Shown here piece by piece: positions 48,920-58,560 of a stretch of DNA of 64,000 bases. The notes beneath the pieces were generated by a model. That model had not been told where the DNA came from. It ran no database searches and saw only the letters and a list, made by a program, of their open reading frames with translations. Source of the stretch: Stenotrophomonas sp. YIM B06876 (GTDB taxonomy: Bacteria; Pseudomonadota; Gammaproteobacteria; Xanthomonadales; Xanthomonadaceae). Every line of letters starts with the position of its first letter. Position 1 is the first letter of the stretch. Position numbers and translations under genes: made by a program. The stretch spans positions 1-64,000 of the forward strand of contig NZ_JAUJUJ010000010.1 of NCBI RefSeq assembly GCF_030711595.1, written 5' to 3'.

Positions 48920-49828
48920 TCAGTCGGCGGCGGCCTCGATCTCGGCCAGCCCCCGGACCCCGTAGCGGTCCTGCAACTGCAACAGATAACGCTGCAGATC
49001 CCGCTGCCGCGACTGCAGTTCCAGATAGTCGGAAAGCTGCTGCCGCACCTGTTCGAACTGCTGCGGCTGGCCGGTCTGCACCGCGTCGACCCAGACCACG
49101 TGGTAGCCCCAGCGCGACTCGACCGGGAACGCCGTCAGCCCGGCGCTCAGCCGGAACAGCTGGCGGTCGAATTCAGGCGTGGTCTGGCCGCGCTGCAACC
49201 AGCCAAGGTCGCCGCCGCCGGTTCTGGACGGACAGTCGGAGAAGCGCAAGGCGAAGTCGGCGAACAGCACCGGGTTCTCCTTCAGCCCGGCGATCAGGCG
49301 CTCGCCTTCACTGCGGGCGGTGAAGCGGCCGTTGATGTCATCGGCGGCCGCGCCCAGCAGGATGTGGCGCACGCGCATGCGATCCGGTGAGCGGAAGCGT
49401 TCGCGGTTCTGCTCGAAATAGCGCCGGCAGTCTTCCTCGTCCGGCAGCCGTGCATCGATCGCGCGCTCCAGCAACACCCGGATCTGCGCCTCCTCGGCCG
49501 ATTCGCCGCCTACCGGCTGCGCCTCGTTGGCCAGATCCAGCTGCCCGATCTCCCGTCGCAGCAGTTCGCGCACCACCAATGCCCGGGCGGCATCGGCACG
49601 CGACTGCTCCGGGCGCATGGCGCGGTGGAACTGCATCTCCCGGGCGATGTCGGCCTCGCTGATCGCGGTATCACCCACGAACAGCAGGCACGGTGCCGGC
49701 TGTCCGAGCGAGCGCGGGCCTTCCCCGGCGTGAGCGTGGTGATGCGCGCGCGCCTCCTGCGCCACCGGTTGCTGCGAGTCGATGATGGTGATCGGCAACG
49801 TCCGTGCCGGCGGCTTTGCCAGGTTCAT
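48920..49828 (-). CDS. Parvulin-type peptidyl-prolyl isomerase of the nar operon (NifM/PpiC-like)
   Basis: A 302-residue protein. An N-terminal histidine-rich stretch (ARAHHHAHAG) and a helical SurA/NifM-like region precede a parvulin domain (about 165-265: VRHILLG, FADFALRFSDCPS, GGDLGWLQRGQ, GYHVVWVD). There is no signal peptide, so it should act in the cytoplasm, probably helping nitrate reductase subunits fold. ATG 49828 overlaps the narI stop by 4 bp and has an AAGGAG site, so it is a true member of the operon. Such an isomerase gene follows narGHJI in several Proteobacteria. Confidence 0.88.
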   Translation of the reverse strand: MNLAKPPARTLPITIIDSQQPVAQEARAHHHAHAGEGPRSLGQPAPCLLFVGDTAISEADIAREMQFHRAMRPEQSRADAARALVVRELLRREIGQLDLANEAQPVGGESAEEAQIRVLLERAIDARLPDEEDCRRYFEQNRERFRSPDRMRVRHILLGAAADDINGRFTARSEGERLIAGLKENPVLFADFALRFSDCPSRTGGGDLGWLQRGQTTPEFDRQLFRLSAGLTAFPVESRWGYHVVWVDAVQTGQPQQFEQVRQQLSDYLELQSRQRDLQRYLLQLQDRYGVRGLAEIEAAAD

Positions 49829-50538
49829 CACCGCTCCTTGTTGCCATAGTCCAGCGTGGCCTGGCGGCGACGGACCACCTGGTAGGGCCGCCACAGGTAG
49901 CTGACCGGAATGCTCCACACATGCACCAGACGGGTGAACGGCGCCACCAGGAACAGGGTCATGCCCAGGAAGATGTGCAGCTTGTAGACCCATGCCACAT
50001 CGGTGATGTAGTCGGCCGCACCCCAGCGGAAGGTGACGATATGCTGCGCCCATTCGCCGAGCATGATCATCACCCCGCCATCCATGTGTCCGGCCGAATA
50101 GAAGATGCTGACCATGCCCAGCAGCAGCTGCGCCAGCAGCAGCAAAAGAATCAGCGTATCGCCCCGCGTGCCGGTGGCCCGCACCCGCGGATTGAACAGC
50201 CGGCGCACCGTCAGGATGACAATGCCGACCAGGCACAGCAGGCCGAAAATGCCGCCCACTCCCATCGCCAGCACCTGCTTCTGCGGGGCGGTGATGAAGG
50301 GCTCATACAGCCGGTGCGGGGTCAGCAGGCCGACCAGGTGGCCGCCGAGAATGGCCAGGATGCCGACATGGAAGCAGTTGCTGCCAATGCGCATGCCGCG
50401 ATCGGACAGCAGCTGGCTGGAGCCGGTGCGCCAGGTGTACATCGACTTGTCGAAGCGCGCCCAGCTGCCGATGAAGAACACCGCCAGGGCGATGTAGGGA
50501 TAGATCTGGAAGGCGAACTGGTGGAGGTAAGGGTTCAT
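49828..50538 (-). CDS. narI: Respiratory nitrate reductase gamma subunit (cytochrome b)
   Basis: Membrane anchor that takes electrons from quinol and passes them through two haem b groups to NarH. The 236 residues form five membrane helices; start MNPYLHQFAFQIYPYIALAVFFIGSWAR and histidines in GGHLVG and AHMDG-like positions fit the family. It overlaps narJ and the isomerase gene by 4 bp each. Confidence 0.96.
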   Translation of the reverse strand: MNPYLHQFAFQIYPYIALAVFFIGSWARFDKSMYTWRTGSSQLLSDRGMRIGSNCFHVGILAILGGHLVGLLTPHRLYEPFITAPQKQVLAMGVGGIFGLLCLVGIVILTVRRLFNPRVRATGTRGDTLILLLLLAQLLLGMVSIFYSAGHMDGGVMIMLGEWAQHIVTFRWGAADYITDVAWVYKLHIFLGMTLFLVAPFTRLVHVWSIPVSYLWRPYQVVRRRQATLDYGNKER

Positions 50539-51218
50539 GGCTGCACCTGTCTGGCTGCGGCGGGGCGTGCGGGGGAACGGGTGGGCGGCGCGCAGTTCTC
50601 ATCGGGGGCTTCGGCGCCGAAGCGGATGGCTTCCTCTTCCCACACCTTGTCCATCACTTCGGGCGTGTCATCGCGCGGCTCCTGCGCGGCACGCTGGCGC
50701 ATCACCTCCAGGTTGAACTTGCCATCGGTGTATTCGAGCAGCAGCTGGAACAGCAGCGCATGCGGGCTGCGCCGCTGCTCGGCACGGGCCGCCAGCAGCG
50801 CGACGATATGGCCGACGTGATGCAGCCAGTCACGCGCCTCTTCCACTGGCCGCTGCTGCAGGTATTCCAGCACCAGCGGCAGGTAGTCCGGCAGCTCGCG
50901 CGCATCCAGCTGGAAGCCGTTTTTGCGATAGGCCTCGATCAGGTCGACCATGGCCTGGCCACGGTCACGCGATTCACCGTGGATGTGCTCGAACAGCAGC
51001 AGGCTCATCGAACGGCCGCGGTCGAACAGCGACAGCCACGCTTCCTGCGCCTGCAGCGGATCGCTGTCCAGCAGCTCGCCCACGAACCGCACCAGATCGG
51101 CGCGACGGTGCCGGGGCAATGCCGGATCGGCGGCGGCGGCCAGCAGCTCCTCGCGGTGCTGCCACAGTTCATCGCGCGGGTAGTCCAGCAGCACGCCCAC
51201 CAGCTTGAGCAGGCTCAT
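50535..51218 (-). CDS. narJ: Nitrate reductase assembly chaperone
   Basis: System-specific chaperone (227 residues) that binds apo-NarG and permits molybdenum-cofactor insertion before membrane attachment. All-helical, with LLDYPRDELW near the N-terminus, the SLFDRGRSMSLLLFEHIHGESRDRGQAM-type motif split over residues 82-110, and LPDYLPLVLEYL. It overlaps narH and narI by 4 bp. Confidence 0.95.
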   Translation of the reverse strand: MSLLKLVGVLLDYPRDELWQHREELLAAAADPALPRHRRADLVRFVGELLDSDPLQAQEAWLSLFDRGRSMSLLLFEHIHGESRDRGQAMVDLIEAYRKNGFQLDARELPDYLPLVLEYLQQRPVEEARDWLHHVGHIVALLAARAEQRRSPHALLFQLLLEYTDGKFNLEVMRQRAAQEPRDDTPEVMDKVWEEEAIRFGAEAPDENCAPPTRSPARPAAARQVQP

Positions 51219-52753
51219 TTCACCACCTCCGGCTTGCGCGCCGGGCGCACCGAGAACGTGGTGGTCTTGCGCTGGCCGAACAGGTCGGCCGGGCTGCCGC
51301 CGTTGCAGCCGTCGCCGAAGGTGAAGCCGCAGCCGCCGCGCTCACCGAACGCATCATTGGCGTATTCGCGATGGGCGGTGGGAATCACGAAGCGGTCCTC
51401 GTAATTGGCGATGGCCAGGTAGCGGTACATCTCCTCGGCCTGGGCGGCGGTGAGGCCGGCCTGGCGCAGCACGGCGTGGTCCTCCACCCCGTCGACATTG
51501 AGCGCGCGGCGCCACGCCCGCATGGCCATCAACCGCTCCAGGGCGAGGATGATCGGCTTCTCGTCGCCAGCGGTGAGCAGATTGGCCAGGTAGCGCACCG
51601 GGATGCGCAGCGAGGCCACGTCCGGCAGTTCGCCGTTCATGCCCACCCGGCCGCGCTCGGCCGCGGACTGGATCGGCGACAGCGGTGGCACGTACCACAC
51701 CATCGGCAGCGTCCGGTATTCCGGATGCAGCGGCAGCGCCAGTTTCCATTCGATCGCCATCTTGTACACCGGCGAGGCCCTGGCCGCGTCCAGCCAGTTG
51801 TCGGGGATGCCTTCCTTGCGCGCGGCCGCGATCACGTCCGGATCGAACGGGTCCAGGAAGATGTCCAGGTGGGCCTGGTACAGGTCCTTTTCCGCCGGTG
51901 CCGAGGCCGCCGCTTCAATCCGGTCGGCGTCGTACAGCATCACGCCGAGGTAGCGGATGCGGCCGACGCAGGTTTCCGAACACACCGTCGGCTCGCCCAT
52001 CTCGATGCGCGGGTAGCAGAAGATGCACTTCTCGGATTTGCCGCTTTTCCAGTTGTAGTAGATCTTCTTGTACGGGCAGGCCGACACGCACATGCGCCAG
52101 CCGCGGCACTTGTCCTGGTCGATCAGCACGATGCCGTCTTCCTCGCGCTTGTAGATCGCGCCGGACGGACACGCCGACACGCACGCCGGATTCAGGCAGT
52201 GCTCGCACAGGCGCGGCAGATACATCATGAAGGTCTTCTCGAACTCGCCGTAGATCTCCTTCTGCACGTTGTCGAAGTTGCGGTCCTTGGACCGCTTGGC
52301 GAATTCGGTGCCGAGGATTTCTTCCCAGTTCGGGCCCCATTCGATCTTCTGCATGCGCTGGCCGCTGATCAGCGAACGTGGCCGCGCGGTGGGCTGGTGC
52401 TTGAGCTCCGGCGCCGTGTGCAGGTGCTGGTAGTCGAAATCGAACGGCTCGTAGTAGTCGTCGATCTGCGGCAGGTCCGGATTGGCGAAGATCTTGGCCA
52501 GCATCCGCCAGCGGCCGCCGGCGCGCGGCACCAGCTTGCCGGCGCGGGTGCGCACCCAGCCGCCGTTCCACTTGTCCTGGTTCTCCCATTCCTTGGGATA
52601 GCCGATGCCGGGTTTGGTCTCCACGTTGTTGAACCAGGCGTACTCCACACCTTCGCGCGAGGTCCACACGTTCTTGCAGGTGATCGAGCAGGTATGGCAC
52701 CCGATGCACTTGTCCAGGTTCAGCACCATCGCAATCTGCGCACGCACCTTCAT
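51215..52753 (-). CDS. narH: Respiratory nitrate reductase beta subunit
   Basis: Iron-sulfur subunit that wires NarI to NarG. The 512-residue protein carries four ferredoxin-like cysteine groups: CIGCHTCSITC, CEHCLNPACVSAC, CRGWRMCVSAC (with tryptophan replacing a cysteine, giving the 3Fe-4S cluster) and CIFCYPR. ATG 52753 overlaps the narG stop by 4 bp, which I prefer to the GTG codon just before it. Confidence 0.97.
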   Translation of the reverse strand: MKVRAQIAMVLNLDKCIGCHTCSITCKNVWTSREGVEYAWFNNVETKPGIGYPKEWENQDKWNGGWVRTRAGKLVPRAGGRWRMLAKIFANPDLPQIDDYYEPFDFDYQHLHTAPELKHQPTARPRSLISGQRMQKIEWGPNWEEILGTEFAKRSKDRNFDNVQKEIYGEFEKTFMMYLPRLCEHCLNPACVSACPSGAIYKREEDGIVLIDQDKCRGWRMCVSACPYKKIYYNWKSGKSEKCIFCYPRIEMGEPTVCSETCVGRIRYLGVMLYDADRIEAAASAPAEKDLYQAHLDIFLDPFDPDVIAAARKEGIPDNWLDAARASPVYKMAIEWKLALPLHPEYRTLPMVWYVPPLSPIQSAAERGRVGMNGELPDVASLRIPVRYLANLLTAGDEKPIILALERLMAMRAWRRALNVDGVEDHAVLRQAGLTAAQAEEMYRYLAIANYEDRFVIPTAHREYANDAFGERGGCGFTFGDGCNGGSPADLFGQRKTTTFSVRPARKPEVVK

Positions 52754-55700
52754 CACACCACCTCCTTGGCGGCGGCCGGGACACCATCGCCCGCCGCTGC
52801 TGCGCGTCCTGCGCCCGCGGCGTCCGGACTTCCCTGTTCATCATCCAGCCAGTCGATCCTGCCCATCTTGCGGACCACCACGAATTCGTCGCGATTGGTG
52901 CCGCAAGTGCCGTAATAGTTGAAACCGTACGACAGCTGCGCGTAGCCCCCGATCATGTGGGTGGGCTTGAGCACGATGCGGGTGACCGAGTTGTGGATAC
53001 CGCCGCGGGTACCGGTGATTTCCGAACCGGGGATGTTGAGGATGCGTTCCTGGGCGTGATACATCATCGCCATGCCCGCCATCACCCGCTGGCTGACCAC
53101 CGCACGTGCGGCGATCGCGCCATTGACGTTGAACAGTTCGATCCAGTCGTTGTCCTCGATGCCCGCTTCGCGCGCATCGGTCTCGCTCAGCCAAACGATG
53201 GGACCGCCGCGCGCCAGCGTCTGCATGATCAGGTTGTCGCTGTAGGTGCTGTGGATGCCCCACTTCTGGTGCGGGGTGATCCAGTTGAGCAGGATCTCCT
53301 TGTTGCCGTTGCTGCGCGTGTTGTGCAGCGGCTCGACGGTCTTGGTATCCACCGGAGGCCGGTAGCTCATGAAACCTTCGCCGAAGGCGATCATCCACTC
53401 GTGGTCCTGGTAGAACTGCTGGCGACCGGTCAACGTGCGCCACGGAATCAGTTCGTGCACGTTGGTGTAGCAGGCGTTGTAGCTGACGTGCTCGTCTTCC
53501 AGCCCGGACCAGATCGGCGAGGAGATGATCTTGCGTGGCTGCGCCTGGATGTCACGGAAGCGGATCGCCTCGTGCTCCTTCCCCACCGCCAGGTGGGTAT
53601 GGTCACGGCCGGTGAAGGTGCCCAGCGACTCCCACGCCTTGACCGCGACGTGGCCGTTGGTTTCCGGTGCCAGATGCAGGATCACCTCGCAGGCGTCGAT
53701 GGCACTGTCGATATTCGGCCGGCCCGCGCTGATGCCCTGCTCCAGCACGCGATGGTTGAGCTCGCCCAGGAACTTGACCTCGTCCTTTGTATCCCAGCTC
53801 ATGCCCTTGCCGCCGTTGCCCTGCTGGTCCAGCAGCGGCCCGAGCGAGGTGAACTTCTTGTACAGGTTCGGATAGTCGCGTTCGACCACGGTAATCGCGG
53901 GCATGGTCTTGCCCGGGACCGGATCGCACTCGCCGCGGGTCCAGTCCTGCACCCCCATCGGCATCGCCAGCTCGCCGGGGGTGTCATGCAGCACCGGGGT
54001 CAGCACCACATCCCTTTCGACACCGAGCACGCCCGGCGCCATCCCGCTCACGGTGCGCGCCACGCCCTTGAAGATGTCCCAGTCACTGCGCGATTCCCAG
54101 GCCGGGTCCACCGCCTTGGACAGCGGATGGATGAACGGATGCATGTCCGAGGTGTTGAGGTCGTTCTTCTCGTACCAGGTCGCAGTCGGCAGCACCACGT
54201 CGGAGTACAGCGCGGTGGTGCACATGCGGAAGTCGAGCGTGACCAGCAGGTCGAGCTTGCCCTCCGGTGCTTCGTCACGCCAGGTGACACTTTCCGGCTT
54301 GACCGCGCCGGCCTCGCCCAGATCCTTGCCCTGGATGCCGTGTCGCGTGCCCAGCAGGTGGCGCAGCATGTACTCGTGGCCCTTGCCCGAGGAACCGAGC
54401 AGGTTCGAGCGCCAGATGAACAGCACCCGCGGGAAATTCTGCGGTGCGTCCGGATCGGCATAGGCGAAATCCAGCGTGCCCTGCCGCATCTGCTGCACGA
54501 CGTAGTCGGCCGGCGTGACCCCGGCGGCCTCGGCCTGCCCGACGATGCCCAGCGGGTTGCGGTCCAGCTGCGGTGCGCTCGGCAGCCAGCCCATGCGGAT
54601 CGCGCGCAGGTTGAAGTCCGCCTGGCTGCCGCCGTATCTGGCCGGATCGGCCAGCGGCGACAGGATCTCCTTCATCTGCAGCTTTTCGTAACGCCACTGG
54701 TCCGAGTTGAAGTAGAAGAACGAGGTGCCGTTCATCTGGCGCGGCGGCTTGCTCCAGTCCAGCGCGAACGCCAGCGGCTGCCAGCCGGTCTGCGGACGCA
54801 GCTTTTCCTGGCCCACGTAATGCGCCCAGCCGCCGCCGGTCTGGCCGATGCAGCCGCACATCATCAGCATGTTGATCAGGCCACGGTAGTTCATGTCGTT
54901 GTGGAACCAGTGGTTCATGCCGGCACCGACAATGATCATGCTGCGGCCGCGGGTCTTGACCGCGGTGTTGGCGAACTCGCGGGCAATCTCGATCACGTCG
55001 GCGCGCGGCACGCCGGTGATTTTTTCCTGCCACGCCGGGGTACCCGGCAGGTCATCGTCGAAGCTGCCGGCGACATTGCCGCCGCCAAAGCCGCGGTCCA
55101 CGCCGTACTGCGCCAGCAACAGGTCGTACACGGTGGCCACTTCCCACTGCTTGCCGTCTTCCAGCTGCAGGCGCCGCACCGGGATGTTGCGCTCGAGGAT
55201 CTCGTCGAAACGCGACGCGGTCCAGCGGTCATGTTCGATGCCGCCAAAGTAGGGGAAGCTGACCGCCTCGATGCTGTCGTGGGCATCCTTGAGCGAAAGC
55301 CGCAAGCGTGTTTCACGCCCGGCGCCGTCCTTCTCCTCGATGTTCCATTTGCCCTTCTCGCCCCAGCGGAAGCCGATCGAACCGTTGGGCACCGTGACCT
55401 CGCCGCTGTTCTCGTCCCAGGCCAGGGTCTTCCATTCGGGGTTGTTGCTCTCGCCCAGCCCGCCCAGATCGCTGGCGCGCAGGAAGCGCTCCGGCACCAG
55501 GCGGCCGTCGGCACGCCGTTCCAGCCGCACCAGCAGCGGCATGTCGGTGTACTTGCGGCAATACTCCAGGAAGTAGCCGGCCGGCCGGTCGACGTGGAAT
55601 TCCTTCAGGATCACATGGCCGAAGGCGAACGCCAGTGCGGCGTCGGTGCCCTGCTTGGGATGCAGCCAGTGGTCGGTGAGCTTGGCCACTTCGGCATAGT

Positions 55701-56547
55701 CCGGCGTGATCGCCACGGTCTTGGTGCCGTTGTAGCGCGCCTCGGTGAAAAAGTGCGCATCAGGCGTGCGCGTCTGCGGCACGTTGGAGCCCCAGGCGAT
55801 GATGTAGCGGCTGTTGTACCAGTCGGCCGATTCGGGCACATCGGTCTGTTCGCCCCACACCTGCGGCGAGGCCGGCGGCAGATCGCAATACCAGTCGTAG
55901 AACGACAGGCACACGCCACCGAGCAGCGACAGATAGCGCGCACCGGAGGCGTAGGACACCATCGACATGGCCGGAATCGGCGAGAAGCCGACGACGCGGT
56001 CAGGGCCATGCTGCTTGACCGTGTGCAGGTTGGATGCGGCGATGATCTCGTTGGCCTCGTCCCAGCCCACACGCGCAAAACCGCCCATGCCGCGCTGGGT
56101 CTTGTAGCTTGTGGCCTTTACCGGATCGTTGACGATGCTGGCCCATGCATCCACCGGGTCCAGCGTCTTGCGCGCCTCGCGCCACAGGCGCAACAGCGCG
56201 CCGCGCACCAGCGGGTACTTCAGCCGGTTGGCGCTGTACAGATACCAGGAATAACTGGCGCCCCGCGGGCAGCCGCGCGGTTCGTGGTTGGGCAGGTCCG
56301 GCCGCGTGCGTGGATAGTCGGTCTGCTGGGTTTCCCAGGTGACCAGCCCGTTCTTGACGTAGATCTTCCAGCTGCATGAGCCGGTGCAGTTCACGCCATG
56401 CGTGGAGCGCACGATCTTGTCGTACTGCCAGCGCGCGCGATAGCCGTCCTCCCAGTCGCGGTTCTCGCTGCGGGTGACACCGTGACCATCGGAAAACGTT
56501 TCCGGCTCGCGCTTGAAGAACTGCAGCCGGTCGAGGAAATAGCTCAT
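52753..56547 (-). CDS. narG: Respiratory nitrate reductase alpha subunit
   Basis: Catalytic subunit that reduces nitrate to nitrite on the cytoplasmic face, using bis-MGD molybdenum cofactor and the FS0 cluster. At 1264 residues it matches NarG (about 1247). The N-terminal cluster motif is HGVNCTGSC near residue 50, and the molybdenum aspartate falls in ADWYNSRYIIAWGSN near residue 223. A GGGAGA site precedes ATG 56547. It lies 73 bp after narK and begins the tightly overlapping narGHJI-isomerase block. Confidence 0.98.
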   Translation of the reverse strand: MSYFLDRLQFFKREPETFSDGHGVTRSENRDWEDGYRARWQYDKIVRSTHGVNCTGSCSWKIYVKNGLVTWETQQTDYPRTRPDLPNHEPRGCPRGASYSWYLYSANRLKYPLVRGALLRLWREARKTLDPVDAWASIVNDPVKATSYKTQRGMGGFARVGWDEANEIIAASNLHTVKQHGPDRVVGFSPIPAMSMVSYASGARYLSLLGGVCLSFYDWYCDLPPASPQVWGEQTDVPESADWYNSRYIIAWGSNVPQTRTPDAHFFTEARYNGTKTVAITPDYAEVAKLTDHWLHPKQGTDAALAFAFGHVILKEFHVDRPAGYFLEYCRKYTDMPLLVRLERRADGRLVPERFLRASDLGGLGESNNPEWKTLAWDENSGEVTVPNGSIGFRWGEKGKWNIEEKDGAGRETRLRLSLKDAHDSIEAVSFPYFGGIEHDRWTASRFDEILERNIPVRRLQLEDGKQWEVATVYDLLLAQYGVDRGFGGGNVAGSFDDDLPGTPAWQEKITGVPRADVIEIAREFANTAVKTRGRSMIIVGAGMNHWFHNDMNYRGLINMLMMCGCIGQTGGGWAHYVGQEKLRPQTGWQPLAFALDWSKPPRQMNGTSFFYFNSDQWRYEKLQMKEILSPLADPARYGGSQADFNLRAIRMGWLPSAPQLDRNPLGIVGQAEAAGVTPADYVVQQMRQGTLDFAYADPDAPQNFPRVLFIWRSNLLGSSGKGHEYMLRHLLGTRHGIQGKDLGEAGAVKPESVTWRDEAPEGKLDLLVTLDFRMCTTALYSDVVLPTATWYEKNDLNTSDMHPFIHPLSKAVDPAWESRSDWDIFKGVARTVSGMAPGVLGVERDVVLTPVLHDTPGELAMPMGVQDWTRGECDPVPGKTMPAITVVERDYPNLYKKFTSLGPLLDQQGNGGKGMSWDTKDEVKFLGELNHRVLEQGISAGRPNIDSAIDACEVILHLAPETNGHVAVKAWESLGTFTGRDHTHLAVGKEHEAIRFRDIQAQPRKIISSPIWSGLEDEHVSYNACYTNVHELIPWRTLTGRQQFYQDHEWMIAFGEGFMSYRPPVDTKTVEPLHNTRSNGNKEILLNWITPHQKWGIHSTYSDNLIMQTLARGGPIVWLSETDAREAGIEDNDWIELFNVNGAIAARAVVSQRVMAGMAMMYHAQERILNIPGSEITGTRGGIHNSVTRIVLKPTHMIGGYAQLSYGFNYYGTCGTNRDEFVVVRKMGRIDWLDDEQGSPDAAGAGRAAAAGDGVPAAAKEVV

Positions 56548-56620
56548 GGTGGATCTCCCATCGCTGTCGCGTACGTCTTGGCCAGGGGCAGGTGCAGGAA
56601 TGAAGCGGCTTGCCTGTGCA

Positions 56621-58036
56621 TCAACACGGCGTTTCGGCGCCGCGGCGGTAGTAGAACCACCACGTCAGCGCCAGGCAGCTGACGTAGAACCCGATGAAAC
56701 CGTAGAGCGCCAGGTGCGGGCTGCCGGTCAGCGTTATCGCCGTGCCGTAGCTTTTGGGAATGAAGAACCCGCCATAGGCGCCGATCGCCCCGGAGAAGCC
56801 GACCACGGCGGCGGACTCGATACCGGCCTGGCGCATCGAATCGCTTTTCTGCGCTTCCGGCTGGTGGGCCGAAAGCCGTTCGTGCAGCGTGCGGAAGATC
56901 ACCGGGATCATGCGGAAGGTGCTGCCGTTGCCGATGCCGCTCAGCACGAACAGCGCCAGAAACGCGGCCAGGAAACCGTAGAAGTTGCCGGGATCGCCGT
57001 GTGCCGGCAGGAAGTACAGCACCGCGATCACCGCCACGATCATCAGCACGAACACCCAGAACGTCAGCAACGCGCCACCGGCCTTGTCGGCCAGGGTGCC
57101 ACCGGCCGAGCGCATCAACGCCCCCAGCAGCGGGCCGATGAAGGCGTAGGTCATCGGGTTGACGCCGGGGAACTGGCTCTTGACCAGCATCGGGAAACCG
57201 GCGGAGAAGCCGATGTAGGAACCGAAGGTGCCCACGTACAGCCAGCACATCAGCCAGTTGTGCTTGCGCCGGAAGATCACCGCCTGCTCGCCGAAGGACG
57301 AGCGGGCACTGGTCAGGTCGTTCATGCCGAACCAGGCCACGATGGCCATCAACGCCAGCGCCGGCACCCAGATGAAGCCGGCGTTCTGCAAATACAGCGT
57401 GCCGCCGGCGGTGGTGGTTTGCGGGCCGCCGGCGATCGCGCCGAGCATCCCGGCGGTGATCGCAAATGGAATCGTCGCCTGCGCCACCGACACGCCGAGG
57501 TTGCCCAGCCCGGCGTTGAGCCCCAGTGCGAAACCCTGCCTGGTCTTCGGGTAGAAGAAGGAGATGTTGGACATGGACGAGGAGAAATTCGCCCCGCCCA
57601 GACCACACAGCATGGCGATCGCCACGAACACCCAGTACGGGGTGCCCGGGTTCTGCACCGCCATGCCCAGCCACAGCGTGGGCAACAGCAGCGAGGCGGT
57701 GGAGATCGCGGTCCAGCGGCGGCCGCCGACCAGCGGAACCACGAACGAATAGAACACCCGCAGCGTGGCGCCGGAAAGACTGGGCAAGGCGATCAGCCAG
57801 AACAGCTGGTCGGTGCTGAAGTTGAAGCCGATCTGCGGGAGATTGATCGCCACGGCTGAAAACAGCATCCATACCGAGAATGCCAGCAGCAGCGCGGGGA
57901 CCGAGATCAACAGGTTGCGCCTGGCCACAGACTGGCCGGTCTGCTGCCAGTACGCCGGATCTTCCGGACGCCAGTCGCGGATGACCGACATCGGTCCGGC
58001 GCCTGCGCGTTCAATCCTTCCGGTACCGACGGTCAT
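56621..58036 (-). CDS. narK: Nitrate/nitrite transporter NarK, E. coli type
   Basis: MFS transporter of 471 residues, collinear with E. coli NarK from DWRPEDPAYWQQ through GFNFSTDQLFWL, ANFSSSMSNISFFYP, GLNAGLGNLGVS, GGFFIPKSYG to ALTWWFYYRR. This NarK2-like branch mainly exchanges nitrate for nitrite. AAGGAG lies 6 bases before ATG 58036, deciding between this and the ATG at 57991. A perfect FNR box lies about 93 bp upstream. First gene of the nar transcript. Confidence 0.95.
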   Translation of the reverse strand: MTVGTGRIERAGAGPMSVIRDWRPEDPAYWQQTGQSVARRNLLISVPALLLAFSVWMLFSAVAINLPQIGFNFSTDQLFWLIALPSLSGATLRVFYSFVVPLVGGRRWTAISTASLLLPTLWLGMAVQNPGTPYWVFVAIAMLCGLGGANFSSSMSNISFFYPKTRQGFALGLNAGLGNLGVSVAQATIPFAITAGMLGAIAGGPQTTTAGGTLYLQNAGFIWVPALALMAIVAWFGMNDLTSARSSFGEQAVIFRRKHNWLMCWLYVGTFGSYIGFSAGFPMLVKSQFPGVNPMTYAFIGPLLGALMRSAGGTLADKAGGALLTFWVFVLMIVAVIAVLYFLPAHGDPGNFYGFLAAFLALFVLSGIGNGSTFRMIPVIFRTLHERLSAHQPEAQKSDSMRQAGIESAAVVGFSGAIGAYGGFFIPKSYGTAITLTGSPHLALYGFIGFYVSCLALTWWFYYRRGAETPC

Positions 58037-58128
58037 GCGCTGCTCCTTGGAGGGACATGGCGCGGGGCTACAACGCTGCTGCACCCCCGTCACCTGGGCT
58101 ATTTGGCCCGCGTGCATCCGCAAACGGT

Positions 58129-58142
58129 TTGATCCAGATCAA
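58129..58142 (-). promoter_or_regulatory. Perfect FNR box controlling narK-narGHJI
   Basis: TTGAT-CCAG-ATCAA, an exact consensus palindrome. Centred at 58135.5; a class II start would fall near 58094, leaving a 58-base leader to narK, and a CCAAAT hexamer (58101-58106 on the minus strand) stands in the -10 place. Confidence 0.88.
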
Positions 58143-58197
58143 TCCAGACACCCAACATTCCGCACACATGACAAATATCAAAACGGTGGCGGCCGCC

Positions 58198-58560
58198 TCA
58201 TGGCGCATCCGCCGGCAGGCGCCGCCCGGCCCCGCGGGTGCGCACGCTGTCGCGCACATCCACCTCGAACACGACCTGCAGCAGCTCCCCGCTTTTTTGC
58301 CGCAATGCAAATTCCAGGCCTTGCCGGCACGGCAGCTGGCCGGCGTAGGCTTCGACCGCCGCTCGGGGCAGCGTCAACTGCCAATGTCCGGCGCTGGCAT
58401 CAAGCCCGGGCTGCGCCACCTCCTCCAGGCGCAGGCTCTGGTGGAAATCGACAGCACCGGCACAGGTGTGGTTGCTGACCGTCTGTCCGCCCCGCAGCGC
58501 CGAGAACTCGGCCTCCTCCAGGCGGAAACGCACGCGTTGGCCCTGCAGCTGCAATTTCAT
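58198..58560 (-). CDS. Small conserved protein at the end of the moa operon (DUF7009-like)
   Basis: A 120-residue protein, predicted mostly beta, starting MKLQLQGQRVRFRLEEAEFSAL. This N-terminus recalls DUF7009 proteins, found in other bacteria, with unknown function. The last 20 residues are basic. Its ATG overlaps the mobA stop by 4 bp, so it is translated with the molybdenum-cofactor genes, and it ends about 56 bp before the FNR box of narK. A role in cofactor or nitrate metabolism is inferred only from this position. Confidence 0.7.
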   Translation of the reverse strand: MKLQLQGQRVRFRLEEAEFSALRGGQTVSNHTCAGAVDFHQSLRLEEVAQPGLDASAGHWQLTLPRAAVEAYAGQLPCRQGLEFALRQKSGELLQVVFEVDVRDSVRTRGAGRRLPADAP

